Shown one piece after another: positions 5,695 to 11,406 of a stretch of DNA of 11,406 nucleotides (positions are counted from its first letter, which is position 1; the number at the start of each line of letters is the position of its first letter). Position numbers and translations under genes: made by a program. Below the pieces are notes generated by a model. That model worked only from the letters and a program-made list of their open reading frames with translations. It ran no database searches and was not told where the DNA came from. The DNA is from Oscillospiraceae bacterium (GTDB taxonomy: Bacteria > Bacillota > Clostridia > Oscillospirales > Oscillospiraceae): NCBI GenBank assembly GCA_017400415.1, contig JAFPTE010000197.1, forward strand, positions 1 through 11,406, written 5' to 3'.

Positions 5695-7782
5695 ATGAAA
5701 GCAATAATAATGGCCGGGGGCGAGGGGCGCAGGCTCCTGCCCGTAACGGCAAACAGGCCGAAGCCCATGGCGGAGCTGGGCGGCAGACCGATTCTGGAAT
5801 ACACCCTCAGGACCCTCCGGGACCTGGGCTTTGAGGAGGTCACCCTGACCCTCCGGTACCTGCCGGAGGTCATTACGGACTGGTTCGGCACCGGCGCAAG
5901 GCTGGGCATGAAGCTCACGTACAGCCTGGAGGATAGGCCCCTGGGCACCGCCGGCGGGGTCCGGAAGGCCGTCGGGGACCCTGCGGAGGAGGTGCTGGTC
6001 CTGTCCGGGGACGGGATATTCACCTTCGACCTGGGGCAGCTCATGGAATTTTACCGGAAAACCGGGGCAGATGCGGTCATGGCCCTTTACAGGACCGACA
6101 GGCCAACCTCCTTCGGCACCGTGAATACGGACGGGGAGGGGCGCGTCCTGGCCTTTTCCGAAAAGCCCCGGTGGAGCCAGGTGACGGCGGACAGCGTGAA
6201 CACCGGCATCTATATCCTCTCGCCCCGGGCCCTTCTGGCCATTCCAGGGGGCCGCAGCTGGGACTTCGGCCGGGACCATTTTCCCATGCTTCTCGGCCGG
6301 GGCTATGACCTGCGGGGGCTTGTTATGGATGGCCAGTGGCGGGACCTGGGCACCCCGGCGGAGCTTAACCGGGCCCGGCGGGATGCAGCGGCCGGAAGGC
6401 TCAAGCTTCCTCTGGAGCCCATGGCGGAGCAGGAGCACAAGGGGGCACAGGTGTCGCCGGAGGCCCTGATCTGCCGTGACTGCAAGATAGGTCCCGGGGC
6501 GGAAATCGGACCCGGTGCTGTCCTGGCGGACGGGGTGACCGTGGGAGCCGGGGCAAAAATCGCCGCCGGAACAAAAATCTGGCCGGGCATCCGGGTGCCG
6601 GAGGGGGCTTCCGTCACCGGTCTTGTGCGGCACCAGGGGGACCTGGAGCCCGCCGTTATGAGGGGCTCTGAGGCAGTGGGGCCCATCCGTGGAGCCCTGG
6701 GGCCGGAAAAGCTTCTGTGCATGGGGGCACGGCTGGGTGAGGGCGGGCGCTGCGCCGTGGGCTGGTACAGCCAGGACTGCGAGGCGGCGGCCCGGCTCTT
6801 CGCCTGCGGGGTCCGCTTCGGCGGCGGTGACGCCATTTTGACCGATGCGCCCTTTGAGGCGGCTATGAGCTGGTTCTGTGCCCAGAGGCACGCCTCCTCC
6901 GGCGCCTTCTTCCGCCGGGAGGGGGATATGCTCCGGGTGAGCTTCTTCGGCCCCGAGGGCACACAGGCCGGGGCGGAGACCGTGGGGAGCCTTGTGAGGG
7001 CCTCCGGCTGCCACACGGGGGATAGAACGGGGCAGCTGGTGTTCCAGACCGGCACCGGCCGGGCGTACCTGGCCGCCTGCGCCCTGGGCAGGGCAAGCCG
7101 AATAGGCCTGCCGGAGGTATCCGTCACCGTCCGGGGGCCCGAGGGCCGGGCCCTCAAGCAGGTCCTGGTGCTGACGGGCTGCAGCCTGGACTTCCCGGGA
7201 CCGGGGGTGCCCGGCTTCCGGGCCTCGGAGGGGGGATACAGACTGGAGGCGGAGGACGAGACCGGGGAGGAAATCAGCTCCGACAGGCTCCTGTGGGCGG
7301 CCCTTCTGGAGGCCGGGGAACGGGACGGCGCCCTCTGCCTGCCGGAGGGGGTGCCCGTCAGCGTCCGGAGGCTTCTGCAGAGCCGGGGAGTTTCCATCCT
7401 GCCCGGAGGCGGCCTGGGGGCAGACGTGTACGGCAGGCACTTTGACGGGGCCTACTGCGCCGCCCTCATAGCGGACGCCATGGGCTGCCGGTCCGTGAGC
7501 CTCCGTGAGCTTATGGAGGCTGTGCCGTCGCCCACGGTCCTTCACGAGGTGTTCACCTCCGGTCTGCCGGCGGCCTTTGCCCTGGGGCGGCTGGCGGCGT
7601 ATCCGGAGATGGCCCTTGAGCCGGCGGCGGGCCTGGTGCTGGGCTCCGCCCGGGTCCGGGCCACGGAGGACGGAACGGGCCTTGAGGTGGCTGCGGAAGG
7701 GGAGAGCGAGGCCCAGGCCCGGAGCTCCCTGGACAGAATGAGGGCCGCAATCCGGGCCCTGGAAGAGGAAAAAAACCGGTAA
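5695..7782 (+). CDS. Sugar-phosphate nucleotidyltransferase / hexapeptide repeat / degenerate phosphomannomutase fusion
   Basis: This 695-residue cytosolic protein probably makes an NDP-sugar for surface polysaccharide. Residues 1-235 form a GT-A nucleotidyltransferase of the mannose-1-phosphate guanylyltransferase/GCD1 type: AGGEGRRLLP (7-16), RPKPM (21-25), GTAGGVRKA (84-92), SGD (104-106), FSEKP (154-158), NTGIYILSP (169-177) and WRDLGTP (215-221). The usual GTRL is GRRL here. Residues 251-300 are left-handed beta-helix hexapeptide repeats (KIGPGAEIGPGAVL). From about 335 to 680 the sequence follows the phosphomannomutase-like module of such fusions, but it has no serine phosphorylation loop (TASHNP type) and no DxDxDR metal loop, and the total is shorter than the roughly 770-840 residues I recall for relatives. 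AGGAG (5682-5686) precedes the ATG by 8 nt. It ends in tandem stops (TAATAA) and reads alone from its own leader. Exact sugar substrate unknown. Confidence 0.85.
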   Translation: MKAIIMAGGEGRRLLPVTANRPKPMAELGGRPILEYTLRTLRDLGFEEVTLTLRYLPEVITDWFGTGARLGMKLTYSLEDRPLGTAGGVRKAVGDPAEEVLVLSGDGIFTFDLGQLMEFYRKTGADAVMALYRTDRPTSFGTVNTDGEGRVLAFSEKPRWSQVTADSVNTGIYILSPRALLAIPGGRSWDFGRDHFPMLLGRGYDLRGLVMDGQWRDLGTPAELNRARRDAAAGRLKLPLEPMAEQEHKGAQVSPEALICRDCKIGPGAEIGPGAVLADGVTVGAGAKIAAGTKIWPGIRVPEGASVTGLVRHQGDLEPAVMRGSEAVGPIRGALGPEKLLCMGARLGEGGRCAVGWYSQDCEAAARLFACGVRFGGGDAILTDAPFEAAMSWFCAQRHASSGAFFRREGDMLRVSFFGPEGTQAGAETVGSLVRASGCHTGDRTGQLVFQTGTGRAYLAACALGRASRIGLPEVSVTVRGPEGRALKQVLVLTGCSLDFPGPGVPGFRASEGGYRLEAEDETGEEISSDRLLWAALLEAGERDGALCLPEGVPVSVRRLLQSRGVSILPGGGLGADVYGRHFDGAYCAALIADAMGCRSVSLRELMEAVPSPTVLHEVFTSGLPAAFALGRLAAYPEMALEPAAGLVLGSARVRATEDGTGLEVAAEGESEAQARSSLDRMRAAIRALEEEKNR

Positions 7783-7796
7783 TAAGGAAAAATCGG

Positions 7797-7875
7797 AAAA
7801 ACCTGTTGATTAAAGCGGCAAAATGTTATAAAATATATGGACGCCTAATCCAAATCTGAAAATCAGCAGGTTTTT
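7797..7875 (+). repeat. 15-bp inverted repeat spanning the promoter and ribosome binding site of the lipoprotein gene
   Basis: AAAAACCTGTTGATT (7797-7811) pairs with AATCAGCAGGTTTTT (7861-7875) over 15 bp with a single G-U wobble, enclosing 49 nt. The left arm holds the candidate -35; the right arm holds the weak Shine-Dalgarno AGCAGG (7865-7870), 9 nt before the ATG at 7880. The right arm ends in five T, so it could also act as an atypical terminator for the upstream gene, although the loop is unusually long. Pairing is seen; role is inferred. Confidence 0.6.
7806..7834 (+). promoter_or_regulatory. Promoter of the lipoprotein gene, possibly serving asnS and beyond
   Basis: TTGATT (7806-7811) is followed after 17 nt by TAAAAT (7829-7834). 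Overlapping this is an extended -10 TGTTATAAA (7824-7832) in the context AAAATGTTATAA, a 12-nt string that is also present at the minus-strand operon promoter. Transcription would begin near 7839-7841, inside the loop of the 7797-7875 inverted repeat, so the resulting RNA would lack the left arm. No better promoter was found before asnS. Confidence 0.5.
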
Positions 7876-7879
7876 ACAT

Positions 7880-8596
7880 ATGAAACACAGAAAACTTATT
7901 ATCCTGGCCCTGGCTCTGGCCCTTCTTCTCACCGCCTGTGCCTCAAACCTTCCGGCGGGCACCGTAAAGAGCCTTCGTGATCTGCCCGGAAAGAATATCG
8001 GAGTTCTGGCGGGCTCCTCCTCCGCTGCCATAATAAACGAGATGGGCCTTGGCGCCTATGTCCGTGAGTACGCCACCCTGGAGGAGCTTCTGGAGGCCCT
8101 TTCCTCCGGCAGCTGCGACGCCGCCATATGCGAGGGGGCCCAGGCCGACAGCCTGGTATCCAACCGGGGCATCAGCGAGCTTCCGGACCCCATCTACAAG
8201 GCCTCCTACCGTATTGCCGTCAGCCAGGAGAACACGGGCCTTATCCGCCGCATAAACTCCGCCGTTGCGGAGCTTAAAAAGAACCCGGAGAGGGCGAAGG
8301 ACAAGGTGCCTGCCGATGCGCCCAGGGTCACCGTGGCCTTCTGCGGCGACCTGGAGCCTGTGAGCTATCTGGACGAGAACGGCCTTCCCGCAGGCCGTGA
8401 GGCGGAGGCAGTGAAGGCCATCTGCAACATAATGGGCGTCATTCCGGAGTTCCAGACGGTTTCCCGGGATAAGCTCATGTACTACGCCCAGTCCGGCAAG
8501 GTCTCCATGGCCGTGGGCCGCATTGAATCCGGCCAGGGCGTTCTGCTCTCCGAGCCCTGCGTGGAGATTATCCAGCGGGTCATAATCCGTAAGTGA
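7880..8596 (+). CDS. Lipoprotein with an apparently lobe-swapped (circularly permuted) solute-binding domain
   Basis: This 238-residue protein has a lipoprotein signal peptide: basic KHRK, a hydrophobic run and lipobox LTAC with Cys20, so it should be anchored to the outer face of the membrane. The rest resembles family 3 extracellular solute-binding proteins, but in an unusual order. Residues 29-134 (SLRDLPGKNIGVLAGSS, LEALSSGSCDAAI, ASYRIAVSQEN, INSAVAELK) match the second lobe. Residues 148-238 (RVTVAFCGDLEPVSYLDENG, a YYAQSGKVSMAVGRI stretch, LLSEPCVEIIQRVIIRK) match the first lobe and stop at the hinge that normally precedes SL.DLKGK. The ligand-binding TxxR of amino-acid binders is not evident (IESGQG instead). 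No transporter subunits flank it. The ribosome binding site is weak (AGCAGG). It ends 29 nt before asnS. Ligand unknown; a sensor role or decayed tandem protein are alternatives. Confidence 0.75.
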   Translation: MKHRKLIILALALALLLTACASNLPAGTVKSLRDLPGKNIGVLAGSSSAAIINEMGLGAYVREYATLEELLEALSSGSCDAAICEGAQADSLVSNRGISELPDPIYKASYRIAVSQENTGLIRRINSAVAELKKNPERAKDKVPADAPRVTVAFCGDLEPVSYLDENGLPAGREAEAVKAICNIMGVIPEFQTVSRDKLMYYAQSGKVSMAVGRIESGQGVLLSEPCVEIIQRVIIRK

Positions 8597-8609
8597 CAAG
8601 ATTTTATAT

Positions 8610-8615
8610 AAAGGA
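8610..8615 (+). promoter_or_regulatory. Ribosome binding site that sets the asnS start
   Basis: AAAGGA lies 10 nt before the ATG at 8626. The in-frame alternatives are an ATG at 8617, only 1 nt after this site, and a GTG at 8593 inside the lipoprotein's last codons; both are poorly spaced. The 8626 start also gives the usual AsnRS N-terminus and length. Confidence 0.7.
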
Positions 8616-8625
8616 AATGGTCAAA

Positions 8626-10020
8626 ATGCAAAGAACAAGAATCCGCAAGCTTTACGATGCCCCGGCCTCCTTCGCCGGAGCGCAGCTCACCGTTATGGGC
8701 TGGGCCCGCACCATCCGTGACATGAAAAATTTCGCCTTCATCGAGCTCAATGACGGCTCCTCCTTCAAAAATCTGCAGGTGGTGCTGAGCCGTGAGAGCG
8801 TAGCTAATTATGACGATATGGTCCGCCAGAACGTAGGCGCCGCCTTTATTGTGAGGGGCGAGCTGGTGCTCACCCCGGAGGCCAAGCAGCCCTTTGAGCT
8901 CCGGGCTCATGAGGTCTGCCTGGAGGGCGCCTCCTCCCCGGATTATCCCCTGCAGAAGAAGCGCCACTCCGTGGAGTTTCTCCGCACCATCCAGCACCTG
9001 AGGCCCAGAACGAACCTCTTCTCCGCCACCTTCCGTGTCCGTGCTGCGGCTGCCCAGGCCATCCATGAGTTCTTCCGGGACCGGGGCTTCGTGTACGTCC
9101 ACACCCCCATCATCACCGGCTCCGACGCCGAGGGCGCAGGATTGATGTTCCGGGTCACCACCATCGACCCCAACGACCCGCCCCGCAAGGAGGACGGCAC
9201 CGTGGACTTCTCCCGGGACTTCTTCGGCAAGGCCACGAACCTTACGGTCTCCGGCCAGCTGAACGCCGAGAACTTTGCCATGGCCTTCGGCGATGTGTAC
9301 ACCTTCGGCCCCACCTTCCGGGCGGAAAACTCCAACACCCAGCGCCACGCCGCCGAGTTCTGGATGGTAGAGCCCGAGATGGCCTTCGCCGACCTGGATG
9401 ACGATATTGAGTGCATGGAGGCCATGCTCAAGTACATCATCAATTATGTTCTGAAAAACTGCCCGGACGAGATCGACTTCTTCAACTCCTTCGTGGATAA
9501 GGGCCTCCGTGAGCGGCTGGAGCATGTGGCCGCCAGCAAGTTCGGCAGGGTCACCTATACCGAGGCCATCGAGATTCTCAAGAAGAACAACGACAAGTTC
9601 GATTACCCCGTGGAGTGGGGCAGCGATATCCAGACCGAGCATGAGCGTTACCTGGCCGAGGTCATCTTCCAGCGGCCGGTGTTCGTCACCGACTATCCCA
9701 AGGAGATAAAGGCCTTCTATATGCGCCAGAACGACGACGGGAAGACCGTTGCCGCCACGGACTGCCTGGTGCCCGGCATCGGCGAGATTATCGGCGGCAG
9801 CCAGCGTGAGGAGCGCCTGGAGGTGCTCACCGCCAGAATGAAGGAGCTGGGCCTCAGGGAGGAGGACTACTGGTGGTATCTGGACCTGCGGAAGTACGGC
9901 TCCTGCCGCCACGCCGGCTTCGGCCTGGGCTTTGAGCGCATGGTCATGTACCTGACGGGCGTTTCCAACATCCGTGACGTGGAGCTCCATCCCCGTACCG
10001 TAGGCAACGCAGATTTTTAA
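8626..10020 (+). CDS. asnS: Asparaginyl-tRNA synthetase AsnRS
   Basis: This class IIb enzyme charges tRNA-Asn with asparagine using ATP. With the ATG at 8626 the protein is 464 residues, the standard bacterial length. An N-terminal OB-fold anticodon-binding domain (about 19-105; VMGWARTIRDMKNFAFIELNDG at its start) is followed by the catalytic domain: motif 1 GFVYVHTPII (154-163), motif 2 FRAENSNTQRHAAEFWMVEPE (231-251) and motif 3 GFGLGFERMVMYLTG (431-445). FRAENSNTxRHxAEFWM and GEIIGGSQREERL separate it from AspRS and LysRS. The end DVELHPRTVGNADF matches the family C-terminus. A direct asparagine-charging route is implied. It lies 29 nt after the lipoprotein gene and 18 nt before the AAA+ gene; no T-box leader is seen upstream, the gap being too short. 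Confidence 0.97.
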   Translation: MQRTRIRKLYDAPASFAGAQLTVMGWARTIRDMKNFAFIELNDGSSFKNLQVVLSRESVANYDDMVRQNVGAAFIVRGELVLTPEAKQPFELRAHEVCLEGASSPDYPLQKKRHSVEFLRTIQHLRPRTNLFSATFRVRAAAAQAIHEFFRDRGFVYVHTPIITGSDAEGAGLMFRVTTIDPNDPPRKEDGTVDFSRDFFGKATNLTVSGQLNAENFAMAFGDVYTFGPTFRAENSNTQRHAAEFWMVEPEMAFADLDDDIECMEAMLKYIINYVLKNCPDEIDFFNSFVDKGLRERLEHVAASKFGRVTYTEAIEILKKNNDKFDYPVEWGSDIQTEHERYLAEVIFQRPVFVTDYPKEIKAFYMRQNDDGKTVAATDCLVPGIGEIIGGSQREERLEVLTARMKELGLREEDYWWYLDLRKYGSCRHAGFGLGFERMVMYLTGVSNIRDVELHPRTVGNADF

Positions 10021-10038
10021 ACTTTTCGAGGTGAAATC

Positions 10039-11151
10039 ATGGCTCCCAAGGACAAAAACAGAAAGGATTACGGCCTGAACGTAGACTTCAACAGCTACGG
10101 CCTCCGTCCGGCAGGCTCCTACCTTGACAACCTTAAGCACCTCAACGATATGCTGGATTCCATCAGCGAAAAGGCGGGAGTGGGGAAGACCAGGACCGAC
10201 ATGAACTCCCTGAAATCCTCCATGGACGAGGCGGACGAGGCCGCTCAGAAGCTTCTGAAGGAGATGGAGAAGGAGAACGCCCTGGCTCCCACGGCACCCA
10301 AGACCGCCGCCGAGGAGAGCCCGGAGACTCCCAATCTGGACGAGCTCCTGGAGGAGCTGGACAGCCTGGTGGGCCTGGAGAAGATAAAGGCCAACGTCCG
10401 CAGCCTCATTAACCTGGCCAAGGTCCGCAAGCTCCGGGAGGAGCAGAATCTGCCCACCCCGGCCATGAGCCTGCACCTGGTGTTCATGGGCAACCCCGGC
10501 ACCGGCAAGACCACCGTGGCCCGGCTCATAAGCCAGCTTTATTACGCCATCGGCGTTCTTTCGAAGGGCCAGCTGGTGGAGGTGGACCGGAGCCAGCTGG
10601 TGGCGGGCTTCGTAGGCCAGACCGCCATCAAGACCCAGGAGGCCGTCAAGAAGGCCATCGGCGGCGTGCTGTTCATTGACGAGGCCTACTCCCTCACCAG
10701 CGCCGAGGGCACCAACGACTTCGGCCACGAGGCCGTGGAGACAATACTTAAGGCTATGGAGGACAACCGGAAGGACCTGGTGGTCATCGTCGCCGGGTAC
10801 GAGGAGCTCATGGAGAAGTTCATCCACTCCAACCCGGGCCTTGAGAGCCGCTTCAACCGCTACTTCGTCTTTGAGGACTACAACGGGGACGAGCTGTACC
10901 GCATCTTTGAGGTCATGTGCAAGAAGAACAAGTACACCCTGAACGATGAGGCCGCCCAGTTCCTGAAAAACCACTTCCAGGCCCTTTACGAGACCCGGGA
11001 CGAGAACTTCGGCAACGCCAGAGACGTGCGGAACATCTTTGAAAACGTGGTCTCCGTCCACTCTGACCGTGTGGCCCAGATAGAGGCCCCCACCGTGGAG
11101 GACCTGACCGTCGTCATAAAGGAAGACGTGGAAAAAGCGGTGGAAATGTAA
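10039..11151 (+). CDS. CbxX/CfxQ-type AAA+ ATPase with a non-AAA N-terminal extension
   Basis: This 370-residue protein has a single AAA+ module at about 105-365, of the family that includes Rubisco activase CbbX and SpoVK. Visible motifs are VGLEKIKANVRSLI (111-124), Walker A GNPGTGKTT (151-159), the pore-loop region LVAGFVGQTAIKT (187-199), Walker B VLFIDEAYSL (210-219), the sensor-1 region VVIVAGYEELM (248-258), arginine finger ESRF (269-272) and the sensor-2 region GNARDVRN (325-332). All catalytic elements are intact, so it should be an active remodelling ATPase; the client is unknown. Residues 1-100 are acidic and helical, with a possible coiled coil at about 55-80 and an Ala/Pro/Glu-rich linker. 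GAGGTG (10028-10033) sits 5 nt before the ATG. It lies between asnS (18 nt) and tyrS (37 nt), probably in one transcript. No Rubisco genes are nearby. Confidence 0.9.
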   Translation: MAPKDKNRKDYGLNVDFNSYGLRPAGSYLDNLKHLNDMLDSISEKAGVGKTRTDMNSLKSSMDEADEAAQKLLKEMEKENALAPTAPKTAAEESPETPNLDELLEELDSLVGLEKIKANVRSLINLAKVRKLREEQNLPTPAMSLHLVFMGNPGTGKTTVARLISQLYYAIGVLSKGQLVEVDRSQLVAGFVGQTAIKTQEAVKKAIGGVLFIDEAYSLTSAEGTNDFGHEAVETILKAMEDNRKDLVVIVAGYEELMEKFIHSNPGLESRFNRYFVFEDYNGDELYRIFEVMCKKNKYTLNDEAAQFLKNHFQALYETRDENFGNARDVRNIFENVVSVHSDRVAQIEAPTVEDLTVVIKEDVEKAVEM

Positions 11152-11188
11152 GTCAGATTAAGATAAGAAATACACAGGAGTGTTTTAT

Positions 11189-11406
11189 ATGGAAATTTAT
11201 GAGGAACTGGTGGCCCGGGGCCTTATCGCCCAGGTCACCAACGAGGAAGAGATCAGAAAGATGGTGAACGCCGGCAAGGCCACCTTCTACATCGGCTTTG
11301 ACTGCACGGCGGACAGCCTCACCGCCGGCCACTTCATGGCCCTGACCCTGATGAAGCGGCTCCAGCAGGCCGGCAACAAGCCCATCGCCCTTATCGGCGG
11401 CGGCAC
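11189..11406 (+). CDS. tyrS: Tyrosyl-tRNA synthetase TyrRS (partial, N-terminus only)
   Basis: I translated 72 residues from the ATG at 11189 to the window edge: MEIYEELVARGLIAQVTNEE, then FYIGFDCTADSLTAGHFMAL and KPIALIGGG. This is the class I tyrosyl-tRNA synthetase N-terminus, with the tyrosine-binding YIGFDxTADSL segment, the HIGH-like signature reading TAGH, and the LIGGG strand. The enzyme charges tRNA-Tyr with tyrosine. AGGAG (11176-11180) lies 8 nt upstream at ideal spacing. The 37-nt gap after the AAA+ gene has no hairpin or T-box leader, so tyrS probably depends on an upstream promoter. The remainder, about 330-340 residues in the family, lies outside the window. Confidence 0.95.
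   Translation, partial: MEIYEELVARGLIAQVTNEEEIRKMVNAGKATFYIGFDCTADSLTAGHFMALTLMKRLQQAGNKPIALIGGG

Noticed and set aside
5587..7545. A 652-codon open frame on the minus strand opposite the nucleotidyltransferase fusion.
   Set aside because: It is a shadow caused by GC-rich codons: the product is low-complexity Pro/Gly/Arg/Ala-rich without domains, and the plus-strand protein has clear motifs throughout its N-terminal half.
7943..8599. A 218-codon minus-strand open frame over the lipoprotein gene.
   Set aside because: The plus strand has a signal peptide, lipobox and solute-binding motifs; the antisense product has none.
8593..8625. A longer asnS start at GTG 8593, overlapping the lipoprotein stop.
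   Set aside because: No ribosome binding site fits it, and the extra 11 residues are not part of the usual AsnRS N-terminus; ATG 8626 has a site 10 nt upstream.
8482..11061. An 859-codon open frame on the minus strand spanning asnS and the AAA+ gene.
   Set aside because: It runs antisense to two conserved genes; its Gly/Val/Leu/His-rich translation shows no family motif and it crosses a gene boundary and intergenic gap.
11152..11188. Possible T-box or other leader before tyrS.
   Set aside because: The gap is only 37 nt, holds no stem or T-box core, and is too short for such a leader.

Overview
The window is GC-rich and gene-dense and reads as a chromosomal housekeeping region of a Gram-positive anaerobe. 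The best guess is a Clostridia member, probably an Oscillospirales/Ruminococcaceae-type gut bacterium. The reasons are the gdpP-rplI-dnaB order typical of Firmicutes, AAAGGAG-type ribosome binding sites, TTG/GTG start use, a lipobox lipoprotein, and protein sequences of clostridial flavour. The lineage is inferred, since no 16S rRNA or other marker is present. No tRNA, rRNA, CRISPR array, insertion sequence or convincing classical terminator was seen. No gene-free stretch exceeds 300 bases; the two largest gaps are 137 bp (5558-5694) and 97 bp (7783-7879), and both hold regulatory-looking sequence.

Left half (5557 down to 1, minus strand): one tightly packed operon. From its promoter it runs: a six-helix Pr6Pr-like membrane protein, the c-di-AMP phosphodiesterase gdpP, ribosomal protein L9 (rplI), the replicative helicase dnaB, and the tRNA(Ile)-lysidine synthase tilS, which runs off the left edge. 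Two junctions overlap by 8 nt (membrane protein/gdpP and dnaB/tilS), suggesting translational coupling. The operon ties second-messenger turnover, ribosome assembly, replication and tRNA decoding to one promoter with an extended -10 at about 5602-5630.

Right half (5695 to the right edge, plus strand): a divergently transcribed 695-residue sugar-nucleotidyltransferase/hexapeptide/phosphomannomutase-like fusion. Next comes a small lipoprotein whose solute-binding fold appears to have its two lobes in swapped order. Then follow asnS (asparaginyl-tRNA synthetase), a CbxX/CfxQ-type AAA+ ATPase, and the start of tyrS (tyrosyl-tRNA synthetase), cut by the window edge. asnS, the AAA+ gene and tyrS are 18 and 37 nt apart and probably cotranscribed.

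Most noteworthy: the apparently circularly permuted solute-binding lipoprotein; two long inverted repeats that would bury the ribosome binding sites of the fusion gene and of the lipoprotein gene; a His-to-Asn change in the GGGH motif of GdpP; a likely catalytically dead phosphomannomutase module; and an uncharacterised AAA+ ATPase between two aminoacyl-tRNA synthetase genes. Nothing resembling a defence system or mobile island is present.
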